This document shows, piece by piece, positions 9,550-17,537 of a stretch of DNA of 64,000 bases. The stretch comes from Citrobacter telavivensis (GTDB taxonomy: Bacteria; Pseudomonadota; Gammaproteobacteria; Enterobacterales; Enterobacteriaceae): positions 3,596,001-3,660,000 of the forward strand of contig CP045205.1 of assembly GCA_009363175.1 (NCBI GenBank), written 5' to 3'. The notes below the pieces were generated by a model. It did no database searches. It had not been told where the DNA came from and saw only the letters and a program-made list of their open reading frames with translations. The position numbers were made by a program, and so were the translations under genes. Numbering within the stretch: position 1 is the first letter of the stretch; each line of letters starts with the position of its first letter.

Positions 9550-9565
9550 TGTGATCCAGGTCACA
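9550..9565. promoter_or_regulatory. CRP-type palindrome in the bhsA-comR divergent region
   Basis: TGTGATCCAGGTCACA is a perfect TGTGA-N6-TCACA core, the consensus half-sites of CRP. It lies about 70 bases upstream of bhsA. Control by cAMP-CRP is inferred from the match alone. Confidence 0.6.
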
Positions 9566-9580
9566 CGTCAACCCATTTTT

Positions 9581-9596
9581 TATAACGATCGTTATA
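9581..9596. promoter_or_regulatory. 16-bp perfect palindrome, candidate ComR operator
   Basis: TATAACGATCGTTATA is a perfect palindrome between bhsA and comR, and a related TTAACGATCGATAGG occurs at 9524-9538. Symmetric operators of this kind suit dimeric TetR proteins, and ComR is encoded next to it. The assignment is by position and symmetry only. Confidence 0.5.
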
Positions 9597-9723
9597 TAAA
9601 ATAAAAAACGCTTATCTTTCATGTAACTAGGCTAAAAATATTTTTCTCGCGAATGCGCTGGAGCCTGTGCGGATTTATTTTTATAATAGGTGTTCACTAA
9701 CTCCATTAAGGTACAACGGCACC

Positions 9724-10359
9724 ATGACAACTGAATCGACAAGTTGCGTAAAAAAAAGCCGTGGCCGACCAAAAGTGTTCGACAGGGAAGCCGCGCTTGA
9801 TAAGGCCATGACACTCTTCTGGCAGCACGGTTATGAGGCGACATCGCTTTCTGACCTTGTTGAAGCAACGGGTGCGAAGGCGCCAACGCTGTATGCGGAA
9901 TTTACTAATAAAGAAGGACTGTTCCGCGCGGTGCTGGACAGATACATCGCTCGCTTCGCGGCAAAACACGAAGCGCAGTTGTTCTGCGAAGAAAAAAGCG
10001 TTGAGGCGGCGCTGGAGGATTACTTCACCGCAGTAGCAACCTGTTTCACCAGCAAGGACACCCCCGCAGGCTGCTTTATGATTAACACCTCCGCGACGCT
10101 TGCCGCGGCATCACGCGATATTGCGCATACGGTGAAATCGCGTCACGCCATGCAGGAGCAGACCCTGACGCAATTTCTGCGTCAGCGGCAGGAACGCGGT
10201 GAAATTCCGGCATACAATAACGTGCAAAATCTTGCCGAGTATCTGAGCTGCATTTTGCAGGGCATGTCCATCAGCGCCCGCGAAGGCGCCAGTTTTGAGA
10301 AGCTGATGCAAATCACCCACACTACCCTGCGCCTGTGGCCTGAACTGCTTAAGGCCTGA
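9724..10359 (+). CDS. comR: ComR (YcfQ), TetR-family copper-responsive repressor
   Basis: TetR/AcrR-type repressor that in E. coli shuts off bhsA (comC) until copper is present. At 211 residues from MTTESTSCVKKSRGRPKVF it agrees with E. coli ComR; upstream in-frame codons were not used. The N-terminal helix-turn-helix covers about residues 15-60 (ALDKAMTLFWQHGYEATSLSDLVEATG), typical of the family, and the rest is the ligand and dimer domain with a Cys-containing DTPAGCFMIN. It is divergent from bhsA across about 240 bp with a palindromic operator candidate. A TonB receptor gene follows instead of ycfJ. Confidence 0.93.
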   Translation: MTTESTSCVKKSRGRPKVFDREAALDKAMTLFWQHGYEATSLSDLVEATGAKAPTLYAEFTNKEGLFRAVLDRYIARFAAKHEAQLFCEEKSVEAALEDYFTAVATCFTSKDTPAGCFMINTSATLAAASRDIAHTVKSRHAMQEQTLTQFLRQRQERGEIPAYNNVQNLAEYLSCILQGMSISAREGASFEKLMQITHTTLRLWPELLKA

Positions 10360-10469
10360 TCGTTTTTTCTGACCGGGAAACGCCGTTTCCCGGTTCTTCT
10401 TCGACGAAATCCCCACACAATAATTAATGTTATCATTTAGTTAGGTTCAACTTTTCACAAAAATCTATT

Positions 10470-10488
10470 GATAATAGAAATTATTATC
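10470..10488 (+). promoter_or_regulatory. Fur box upstream of the iutA-type receptor
   Basis: GATAATAGAAATTATTATC matches the 19-base Fur consensus GATAATGATAATCATTATC at 15 positions, with both hexamer ends intact. It sits about 105 bases before the receptor start, so iron-dependent repression by Fur is very likely. Confidence 0.85.
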
Positions 10489-10592
10489 AGCAATATTCGC
10501 ATTTGATTTTACATCTGTTTCACAATGTAACAGCTGGCACCGACCGGCTAAAACACCATCACCTGCACAGATATTTTCAGAAAGGAATGCGA

Positions 10593-12779
10593 ATGAATAA
10601 GCGTCTTTGGGTCCTCAACCCGATCCTGTTGGCTCTGACTCTGCCCGCTGCGGCGGCACAAACAGAAGAAGAAAACCTCATCGTCAGCGCCAACCGCAGC
10701 CAGAAAACCGTCGCCGAAATGGCGCAGACCACCTGGGTGATTGAAGGCCAGGAAATTGAGCAACAGGTTCAGGGCGGAAAAGAGTTTAAAGACGTGCTGG
10801 CACAACTGATCCCCGGCATTGACGTCAGCAGTCAAGGCCGCACCAACTACGGTATGAACATGCGCGGTCGCGCGATTGTCGTGCTGATTGACGGCGTACG
10901 CCTGAACTCATCGCGTACTGACAGCCGCCAACTGGATGCAATTGACCCTTTTAACATTGCACACATAGAGGTCATTTCAGGCGCAACGTCGCTGTATGGC
11001 GGCGGCAGTACCGGCGGCTTAATTAACATCGTCACTAAAAAGGGCCAGGCGGAACGCCAGGTAGAGCTTGAACTGGGCGGTAAATCTGGCTTTAACAACA
11101 GTAACGATCGCGACGAGCGCGTTGCCGCAGCGGTCAGTGGCGGAACGGATCGTGCGTCTGGCCGACTGTCCGTGGCTTATCAGCGCTTTGGCGGCTGGTA
11201 CGACGGCAATGGCGACGCCCTGATGCTCGACAACACGCAAACCGGTCTGCAACACTCCGATCGTCTGGATGTGATGGGAACCGGGACTCTCGACATCGAT
11301 GACCAGCGCCAGATACAGTTGGTCACCCAGTATTACAAGAGTCAGGGGGATGAGGATTACGGATTGTACCTGGGTGAAAATATGTCCGCCGTTACCGGCA
11401 GCGGCACCGCCAGCACCCGCAGCGGACTCAGTTCTGACCGTATTCCAGGGACTGAGCGCCATCTGATCAGCCTGCAATACTCCGACGCGGACTTCTTCGG
11501 TCAGAATCTGGTCAGCCAGATCTATTACCGCGATGAGTCGCTGAAATTCTACCCTTTCCCGACGCTCAGCAAAGGTCAGGTGACCAGCTTCTCAGCCTCG
11601 CAGCAGGACACGGACCAGTACGGTGCCAAAATCACGCTCAACAGCCAGTTGATGGATAACTGGGAGCTGACGTGGGGTGTCGACGCGGACCATGAAACCT
11701 TCGACTCCAACCAGAAGTTCTTCGATCTGGGCTGGTCTGTGCCGTCAGGCGGAATGGACAACCGCACGGCCTATACGACAGGGCGCTACCCCGGCTACAG
11801 CATCACCAACTTCGCCCCGTTCCTGCAAAGCAGTTATGACATCAATGACATCTTCACCCTGAGCGGCGGTGTGCGCTATCAGTGGACGGAAAATCGGGTT
11901 GATGATTTTGTGGGCTATGCGCAGCAGCAGGGGATCGCCAATGGTTTAGCGAGCTCTGCCGATGTCATTCCTGGAGGTAAAACCGATTACGACAACTTCC
12001 TGTTCAACGCCGGACTGTTGGCGCATCTCACCGAACGCCAGCAGGCGTGGTTTAACTTCTCCCAGGGCGTTGAGCTGCCGGATCCCGGGAAATATTACGG
12101 CAACGGCACTTACCAGTTGGTGGGCGATCGTTACCAACTCCAGCGCAGCGTGAACGTGGCAGATTCGCGTCTGGAAGGCATCAAGGTCAATTCGTATGAG
12201 CTGGGCTGGCGCTATACCGGCGATAATCTGCGTACCCAACTGGCGGCGTACTATTCGACGTCCGATAAGTCGATTGTGATTAACCGTAGCGATATGACGA
12301 TCCGCGTGGAACCTGACGATCGCCGGATTTACGGCGTGGAAGGCGCGGCGGACTACTTTATCCCTGACAGCGACTGGAGTCTGGGGGCGAACTTTAACGT
12401 GCTGAAATCCGAAGTGAAACAGAACGGGAAATGGGAAAAATGGGATGTGACGCTGGCCTCACCGTCCAAAGCCACCGCCTGGGTCGGCTGGGCGCCAGAG
12501 CCGTGGTCGTTGCGGGTTCAGACCCAGCAATCGTTCGATCTCAGCGATGCCAGCGGCAACAAGCTGGACGGCTATAACACCGTGGACTTTATCGGCAGCT
12601 ATCAGCTCCCGCTGGGTAAACTGACCTTCAGCATTGAAAACCTGCTGGATGAAGATTACACCACCTTGTGGGGACAGCGCGCGCCATTGCTGTACAGCCC
12701 AACCTATGGCAGCCCGTCGCTGTACGAGTATAAGGGTCGGGGTCGTACCTTTGGTCTGAACTACGCCTTAACCTTCTGA
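10593..12779 (+). CDS. iutA: IutA-type TonB-dependent ferric aerobactin receptor
   Basis: Outer-membrane receptor importing ferric hydroxamate siderophore (aerobactin in IutA). The 728 residues are close to IutA (about 732). I start at MNKRLWVLNP, with AGGA six bases upstream, not at an in-frame ATG 90 bases earlier. Order: signal peptide ending LPAAAAQ, TonB box-like EENLIVSANRS, plug domain (TYGMNMRG-type stretch and IEVISGATSLYGGGSTGG), 22-strand barrel, terminal Phe. Recalled IutA identities such as TVAEMAQTTWVIE and NFSQGVELPDPGKYYG support the call. No iucABCD biosynthesis genes flank it, so it would serve for uptake of siderophore made by others or encoded elsewhere. A Fur box precedes it. 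E. coli K-12 has no gene here. Confidence 0.88.
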   Translation: MNKRLWVLNPILLALTLPAAAAQTEEENLIVSANRSQKTVAEMAQTTWVIEGQEIEQQVQGGKEFKDVLAQLIPGIDVSSQGRTNYGMNMRGRAIVVLIDGVRLNSSRTDSRQLDAIDPFNIAHIEVISGATSLYGGGSTGGLINIVTKKGQAERQVELELGGKSGFNNSNDRDERVAAAVSGGTDRASGRLSVAYQRFGGWYDGNGDALMLDNTQTGLQHSDRLDVMGTGTLDIDDQRQIQLVTQYYKSQGDEDYGLYLGENMSAVTGSGTASTRSGLSSDRIPGTERHLISLQYSDADFFGQNLVSQIYYRDESLKFYPFPTLSKGQVTSFSASQQDTDQYGAKITLNSQLMDNWELTWGVDADHETFDSNQKFFDLGWSVPSGGMDNRTAYTTGRYPGYSITNFAPFLQSSYDINDIFTLSGGVRYQWTENRVDDFVGYAQQQGIANGLASSADVIPGGKTDYDNFLFNAGLLAHLTERQQAWFNFSQGVELPDPGKYYGNGTYQLVGDRYQLQRSVNVADSRLEGIKVNSYELGWRYTGDNLRTQLAAYYSTSDKSIVINRSDMTIRVEPDDRRIYGVEGAADYFIPDSDWSLGANFNVLKSEVKQNGKWEKWDVTLASPSKATAWVGWAPEPWSLRVQTQQSFDLSDASGNKLDGYNTVDFIGSYQLPLGKLTFSIENLLDEDYTTLWGQRAPLLYSPTYGSPSLYEYKGRGRTFGLNYALTF

Positions 12780-12780
12780 T

Positions 12781-12815
12781 AAAAAAAGCCCCTCAGCCTG
12801 AGCGAATGAGGGGCT
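12781..12815 (-). terminator. Intrinsic terminator of ycfJ
   Basis: AGCCCCTCA (12787-12795) pairs with TGAGGGGCT (12807-12815). On the minus strand the stem is followed by seven T, placing it at the end of ycfJ. It starts just after the iutA stop, but on the plus strand it lacks a T tract. Confidence 0.85.
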
Positions 12816-12836
12816 AACTTGCAGAGTACAGCTTTT

Positions 12837-13376
12837 TTACGCTTTGTTATTCAGAATCAACTGGCCGTTGTTATCCAGCGGGATCTGCGTGCCAGGATCC
12901 TTATCCATGCGGATCTTGCCCTGCTGGTCGCCAATTTTGTAGGTGACGTCGTAACCGAGCATTTTTTCCGATTTGTCATAGACGGTTTTGCAGCGTTGCT
13001 GTGTGGACGTATAAGTGTCGTTTTCCTGCATTGAGCCCTGGATTTGGTTGCCGGCGTAACCGCCCCCCAACGCCCCGACCACCGTCGCCACGTCTTTACC
13101 TCGTCCGCCGCCAAACTGATGACCAATCACGCCACCGGCAACCGCACCCAGCACCGAACCGGTTATGCGGTTCTCATCCTGAACAGGTTTGCGATGCGTC
13201 ACCGTCACGTTGCGACACGCCTGACGCGGCGTCTTAATCGTCTCTTTGATCGGTGTTGCAGAAACCACCTGAGCATACTGTGGGCCACGATCAAACACGT
13301 TCAGACTGGCAACCGCCGCCACACCCAGCGCAGCAGCTACGCCAATCCCTATACCCGCCAACATCGATTTATTCAC
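12837..13376 (-). CDS. ycfJ: YcfJ, glycine-zipper membrane protein
   Basis: A 179-residue protein, the same length as E. coli YcfJ. One hydrophobic N-terminal segment (MLAGIGIGVAAALGVAAVA) is followed by a glycine-zipper stretch, SVLGAVAGGVIGHQFGGGRG and GALGGGYAGNQIQG, typical of the 17-kDa surface antigen/Rick superfamily, then a C-terminal domain with YDVTYKIGDQQGKIRMDKDPG. Location is probably periplasmic or outer-membrane associated. The function is unknown; E. coli annotations connect it loosely with biofilm formation. It has its own terminator and a 185-bp gap to ndh. Confidence 0.92.
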   Translation of the reverse strand: MNKSMLAGIGIGVAAALGVAAVASLNVFDRGPQYAQVVSATPIKETIKTPRQACRNVTVTHRKPVQDENRITGSVLGAVAGGVIGHQFGGGRGKDVATVVGALGGGYAGNQIQGSMQENDTYTSTQQRCKTVYDKSEKMLGYDVTYKIGDQQGKIRMDKDPGTQIPLDNNGQLILNNKA

Positions 13377-13523
13377 GGGAGATCCTCCTTCTTTGCTATT
13401 GGTTACAATTTTGCAACCAATGCAATAAGACGCCCATCAGACAGTGGATGAAAATATCGCTGATCGCGGCTAAAACAGGATGATTCAGAGAACTCTGAAG
13501 GTAGAAGAAGAATGATGAAGGCG

Positions 13524-13551
13524 CTCAGCACCGCCAGCAGACGGTGCTGAG
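13524..13551. other. Strong hairpin just downstream of ndh
   Basis: CTCAGCACCG (13524-13533) and CGGTGCTGAG (13542-13551) form a perfect 10-bp stem with an 8-base loop, ending ten bases beyond the ndh stop. No T run follows in the ndh direction, so it may be a 3'-end stabilising structure or a weak terminator. Confidence 0.6.
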
Positions 13552-13561
13552 TCAGGCAGGA

Positions 13562-14866
13562 TTAATGCAGTTTCAGACGCGGACGGATCACACGGTTAAT
13601 GCTGCCCACCAGCATCATCAGACCGGTTTTGAAATAGCCGTGCAGCGCGATCTGGTGCATACGGTACAGAGAGATGTAGACAAAGCGAGCGATACGCCCT
13701 TCCACCATCATCGACCCTTTCGTCAGGTTGCCCATCAGACTGCCGACGGTCGAGAAGTTAGAGAGCGAAACCAGCGAACCGTGATCTTTGTACTGATACG
13801 CTTTCAGCGGCTTGCCGTTCATCTGAGCCAGAATGTTGTTCATCGCGCAGGTCGCCATCTGATGCGCAGCCTGAGCACGTGGCGGCACAAAGCCCCCTTC
13901 CGGACGCGCGCAGGAGGCACAGTCGCCAATCGCGTAAACATCAGGATCGCGGGTTGTCTGCAACGTCGGTTCTACCACCAGTTGATTAATCCGGTTGGTC
14001 TCCAGGCCGCCAATCTCTTTCATAAAGTCCGGCGCTTTGATCCCCGCCGCCCAGACCATCAGGTCGGCTTCAATATATTCGCCGTCTTTGGTATGCAGGC
14101 CGCCCGCATCCGCACTGGTCACCATCGTCTGGGTCAGGACGCGAACGCCAAGCTTTGTTAACTCGTTATGCGCCGCTGCAGAGATACGCGGCGGTAGCGC
14201 AGGCAGAATGCGTTCACCGGCTTCCACCAGCGTCACGTTCAGCGCGTCGTTGGTCAGCCCTTTGTAACCGTAACTGTGCAACTGTTTCACTGCGTTATGC
14301 AGTTCCGCTGACAGCTCTACGCCGGTGGCGCCGCCGCCGACGATTGCAATATTCACCTTGCCGTTCGCGCCAAGATTCGCGGAATATTTCAGGAACAGGT
14401 TCAGCATTTCCTGATGGAAACGACGTGCCTGATGCGGGTTATCAAGGAAGATACAGTTCTCTTTGACACCCGGCGTGTTGAAGTCGTTGGAGGTACTGCC
14501 CAGCGCCATCACCAGCGTGTCCCAGGCAATTTTGCGCTCAGGCACCAGCAGCTCACCCTTCTCATCGCGCAGTTCTGCGATGGTGATGGTTTTCGCTTCG
14601 CGATCGATATTCATCACAGAACCCAGCTGGAACTGGAAGCCGTGGTTACGGGCATGCGCCAGATAGCTCAGCGCGTCCACGCCTTCATCGAGCGATCCGG
14701 TCGCGACTTCGTGCAGCAGAGGTTTCCACAGGTGGCTGTGATTCCTGTCAACCAGCGTGATTTTCGCTTTTTTTTTGCGACCCAGCTTGTGCCCTAACTG
14801 CGTCGCCATTTCCAGTCCGCCAGCTCCCCCGCCGACAATCACGATCTTTTTCAGTGGTGTAGTCAA
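13562..14866 (-). CDS. ndh: Ndh, type II NADH:quinone dehydrogenase
   Basis: Membrane-peripheral FAD enzyme that passes electrons from NADH to quinone without pumping protons. I start at a TTG (reading TTG ACT ACA CCA) preceded by AAGGGGGT, giving 434 residues as in E. coli; an upstream in-frame ATG would add nine residues that the family lacks. Two Rossmann motifs are visible, IVIVGGGAGGLE near the start (FAD) and IAIVGGGATGVE near residue 175 (NADH), plus DVYAIGDCASC and a C-terminal amphipathic region (YISLYRMHQIALHGYFK) for membrane attachment. A consensus FNR site upstream agrees with anaerobic repression known in E. coli. Confidence 0.97.
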   Translation of the reverse strand: MTTPLKKIVIVGGGAGGLEMATQLGHKLGRKKKAKITLVDRNHSHLWKPLLHEVATGSLDEGVDALSYLAHARNHGFQFQLGSVMNIDREAKTITIAELRDEKGELLVPERKIAWDTLVMALGSTSNDFNTPGVKENCIFLDNPHQARRFHQEMLNLFLKYSANLGANGKVNIAIVGGGATGVELSAELHNAVKQLHSYGYKGLTNDALNVTLVEAGERILPALPPRISAAAHNELTKLGVRVLTQTMVTSADAGGLHTKDGEYIEADLMVWAAGIKAPDFMKEIGGLETNRINQLVVEPTLQTTRDPDVYAIGDCASCARPEGGFVPPRAQAAHQMATCAMNNILAQMNGKPLKAYQYKDHGSLVSLSNFSTVGSLMGNLTKGSMMVEGRIARFVYISLYRMHQIALHGYFKTGLMMLVGSINRVIRPRLKLH

Positions 14867-15002
14867 CGTGACCCCCTTAAAATGATTAACCAATTGTTAA
14901 TTAAACGTTATAAACATAGCCTTTAATTAACAACAAGTTACGACAATGAAAATGTCCTTCGAGAGTGAGAATAACACATGCGGTGCATTGGTCATACCAA
15001 AA

Positions 15003-15016
15003 TTGATGTGTATCAA
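15003..15016 (-). promoter_or_regulatory. FNR box upstream of ndh
   Basis: TTGATGTGTATCAA is a perfect TTGAT-N4-ATCAA FNR site, 137 bases before the ndh start. FNR represses ndh anaerobically in E. coli. Confidence 0.8.
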
Positions 15017-15057
15017 GTTTTGCTGCTGAAAAGATAGACAACGCCGGAAAAACAGGC

Positions 15058-15081
15058 AAAAAAAACCAGCCCGAAGGCTGG
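15058..15081 (-). terminator. Intrinsic terminator of ycfP
   Basis: CCAGCC and GGCTGG (15066-15081) enclose a CGAA loop. On the minus strand the stem is followed by eight T, just past the ycfP stop. Confidence 0.85.
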
Positions 15082-15112
15082 CTTGATCCGACGATTCCGG
15101 CTGACGCAGGTT

Positions 15113-15655
15113 TTAGCCCAATGTCTTAAACGCCTTGATTCGCTGCAGGTGCGGCGAAATATTCTTAAACTTATGCGTCTGCTCTTCGTCCCACACGATC
15201 TCATAGAAATGGTGTAGCTCTTCAGAAGCGCGCTGACTGTTCAGGGCTTCGTCATGACGCGAGAGAATGACCAGGCAACGATCGCGATTTTTCTCGCGAA
15301 AATTGGTCACACACTTGGTCGCAATATCCGCATACTCTTCCGGACGATCGATCTTGCCTTCCATATTTTCATACGGGAACAGGTTCGGATTAAACACCAC
15401 CTGGCGAACATCACAAAGAAAACCAATGCGTTCAGCCCAGTAGCCGCCGAGGCCAACGCCGCAAATCAACGGACGCTCATCAACATTGAGCTGCAACATT
15501 TTGTCTACTTCTTTCAGCAGATGCTGCATGTCATGTTTCGGATGACGCGTGCTGTAGCTTATCAGTCTGACGTCCGGGTCGATAAACTGCAGCTGCAAGA
15601 CTTTTTCGTGGTTTCCCGGACTGCTGGAGTCGAAACCGTGTAAATAGATAATCAT
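15113..15655 (-). CDS. ycfP: YcfP, alpha/beta-hydrolase-fold UPF0227 protein
   Basis: A 180-residue cytoplasmic protein, the length of E. coli YcfP. It begins MIIYLHGFDSSSPGNHEKV, the HGF/HGFxSS oxyanion motif of the YqiA/YcfP esterase-like family. The nucleophile elbow reads CGVGLGGYWAER, with Gly where the relative YqiA has Ser, so classical serine hydrolase activity is doubtful. ILSRHDEALN near residue 130 resembles the acid-residue loop. It lies downstream of nagZ with 21 bases between them and has its own terminator, so it is likely the last gene of a hinT-ycfL-lpoB-thiK-nagZ-ycfP transcription unit. Confidence 0.93.
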   Translation of the reverse strand: MIIYLHGFDSSSPGNHEKVLQLQFIDPDVRLISYSTRHPKHDMQHLLKEVDKMLQLNVDERPLICGVGLGGYWAERIGFLCDVRQVVFNPNLFPYENMEGKIDRPEEYADIATKCVTNFREKNRDRCLVILSRHDEALNSQRASEELHHFYEIVWDEEQTHKFKNISPHLQRIKAFKTLG

Positions 15656-15676
15656 CGCATCCTCACCAAACGTGCG

Positions 15677-16702
15677 TTAATGACCTGCTTTCTCTTCCTG
15701 CCAGCGTTCATGTAACTGGTTGAGCTGCGCGCTGACGGTTTTCCAGCGAGCCGTGTCCATCAGTTCCTGACGCGAAAATGAACCTTTATGATACAAACGT
15801 GTAACACGCTCTGCATTGATCGGCGACAGATTATCTAACACACTGACCGCCCCTTTACGATTATTGCAGACCAGAATCATATCACAACCCGCGTCCAGCG
15901 ATGCCTGCCCGCGCTCGGCATAGCTGCCCATGATTGCCGCCCCTTCCATCGACAGGTCATCAGAGAAAATAACGCCGTCAAAGCCTAGCTCCTGGCGCAA
16001 AACCGTTTTCAGCCAGTGCGGGGAACCGCTCGCCGGACGCGGATCGACAGCGCTGTAAATGACGTGCGCCGGCATGATGGCGTCCAGCTTGTTTTCCGAG
16101 ATTAGCGTACGGAAAACCGACATATCTTTTGCACGAATTTCCGCTTCAGGACGCGGATCGGTCGGCGTCTCTTTATGCGAATCCGCAGTAACCGCGCCGT
16201 GACCCGGGAAATGTTTGCCGGTGGTTTTCATTCCCGCCGCATGCATGCCGTCAATAAAACGGGTCGCCATCGCCAGCGCGTTGAGCGGGTCAGCATGATA
16301 GGAACGTTCGCCAATGGCGGCGCTGATATGTCCGACATCCAACACCGGCGCAAAGCTGATATCGATGTCCATCGCGATCATTTCACTGGCCATCAGCCAT
16401 CCGGCCTCTTCCGCCAGCCTGCCGCCCTCTTCCAGCCCGTGCAGCGCCGCAAAGGACTGCGCGGCTGGCAGCCGGGTAAATCCTTCACGGAAACGCTGTA
16501 CGCGCCCACCTTCCTGATCGACGGCGACCACCAGATGGTTGTGCGACGCCGCGCGGATCTGGCGCACCAGTTCACGTAACTGCGCCGGGTCGTGGTAATT
16601 GCGCGCAAACAGAATCAAACCGCCCACCAGCGGATGAGCCAGGATCTCCCGCTCTTCCGCATCCAGCTCAAACCCTTCGACATCCAACATTACTGGACCC
16701 AC
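15677..16702 (-). CDS. nagZ: NagZ, beta-N-acetylglucosaminidase
   Basis: Cytoplasmic glycoside hydrolase family 3 enzyme that removes GlcNAc from anhydroMurNAc peptides in peptidoglycan recycling; its products control AmpC beta-lactamase induction. I start at GTG (VGPVMLDVEG), which has AAGGAG upstream and gives 341 residues as in E. coli; a longer reading frame into thiK is not conserved. Motifs: VAVDQEGGRVQRFREG, KHFPGHGAVTADSHKE (acid/base loop) and VIFSDDLSMEGA with the nucleophile Asp. It is followed by ycfP and preceded by thiK at 10 bases. Confidence 0.97.
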   Translation of the reverse strand: MGPVMLDVEGFELDAEEREILAHPLVGGLILFARNYHDPAQLRELVRQIRAASHNHLVVAVDQEGGRVQRFREGFTRLPAAQSFAALHGLEEGGRLAEEAGWLMASEMIAMDIDISFAPVLDVGHISAAIGERSYHADPLNALAMATRFIDGMHAAGMKTTGKHFPGHGAVTADSHKETPTDPRPEAEIRAKDMSVFRTLISENKLDAIMPAHVIYSAVDPRPASGSPHWLKTVLRQELGFDGVIFSDDLSMEGAAIMGSYAERGQASLDAGCDMILVCNNRKGAVSVLDNLSPINAERVTRLYHKGSFSRQELMDTARWKTVSAQLNQLHERWQEEKAGH

Positions 16703-16712
16703 ACTGCTCTCC

Positions 16713-17537
16713 TTAATTCTTCGTTGCCAGCTGCCGCCAGGTTGCATCAGCCAGACTGATAAATTGTCGTTCGCCGGTCTGTTGCCAGCGGTATTCAAAC
16801 CAACCGGCCTTCAGCATCAGTATCCACGGATACCAGCGTCTGACCTGTTGCCATAATTGTTGCCCGTCCATGCGCGCGCGAACGGCATAGGCCTGCACCA
16901 GTTGCCGGTGTTGCTGAACATCCTCCACCCACACCGCCGCCAGTTCAAGGGCGACATCACCGTCTCCGGCGTATTCCCAGTCGATCAGCCGCAGTCCTGC
17001 TGAGCCGTGAACGATGTTCGCGGCATGGACATCCATATGCAGCGGCGCGAGGCGCAGCGGACGCGGCTCGCCCTGCTTGCGCAGACGTTTCAGCGCTCTC
17101 AGCCAGTTCGGGGTTCGTCGTGCCGGATCGCTCCCCTGCCAGTATTGCTCCAGCAACGGTAGCAGATGGATACGCCAGCCGAAGCGAGGCTGCTGATGAA
17201 GATAATACAGTAAGCCCGCCAGTTCGTCGGCATCCGGCAGCCCCGATTTTATCTCGCCAGGGACGTAGTCCACCGCCATCCAGCCGGGTATATAAAAACG
17301 CGGCTTCGGTGCAAGGTGTTCAGGTAACCGCGATAAGGCGTGATATTGGCGTAAAAAATGCGCTTGCGGCGCATCGGGATCGTGATGACGGCGAAGAACC
17401 AGCCGCTGGGTTGAGTTTTCAATAATCACGCACCCGCCGCTAAGACCACGCTGGCCTTCGGCGACGGGACGATAGTGCGGAAAGTAGCGCAACAGCACTG
17501 CGTCGCGCCCTGGTATGTTATTGCTGCTGAACGGCAC
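16713..17537 (-). CDS. thiK: ThiK, thiamine kinase
   Basis: Phosphorylates thiamine to thiamine monophosphate for cofactor salvage. At 274 residues it equals E. coli ThiK but is more diverged than its neighbours in the N-terminal third. The aminoglycoside phosphotransferase/choline kinase fold is shown by HMDVHAANIVHG (catalytic loop) and RLIDWEYAGDGDVALELA (metal-binding DWE). The conserved core DELAGLLYYLHQQPRFGWRI matches the family. It overlaps the end of lpoB by 20 bases, implying coupled translation. Confidence 0.94.
   Translation of the reverse strand: MPFSSNNIPGRDAVLLRYFPHYRPVAEGQRGLSGGCVIIENSTQRLVLRRHHDPDAPQAHFLRQYHALSRLPEHLAPKPRFYIPGWMAVDYVPGEIKSGLPDADELAGLLYYLHQQPRFGWRIHLLPLLEQYWQGSDPARRTPNWLRALKRLRKQGEPRPLRLAPLHMDVHAANIVHGSAGLRLIDWEYAGDGDVALELAAVWVEDVQQHRQLVQAYAVRARMDGQQLWQQVRRWYPWILMLKAGWFEYRWQQTGERQFISLADATWRQLATKN

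Noticed and set aside
10360..12836. An aerobactin biosynthesis and uptake operon
   Set aside because: Only the receptor is present; neighbours on both sides are core genes.
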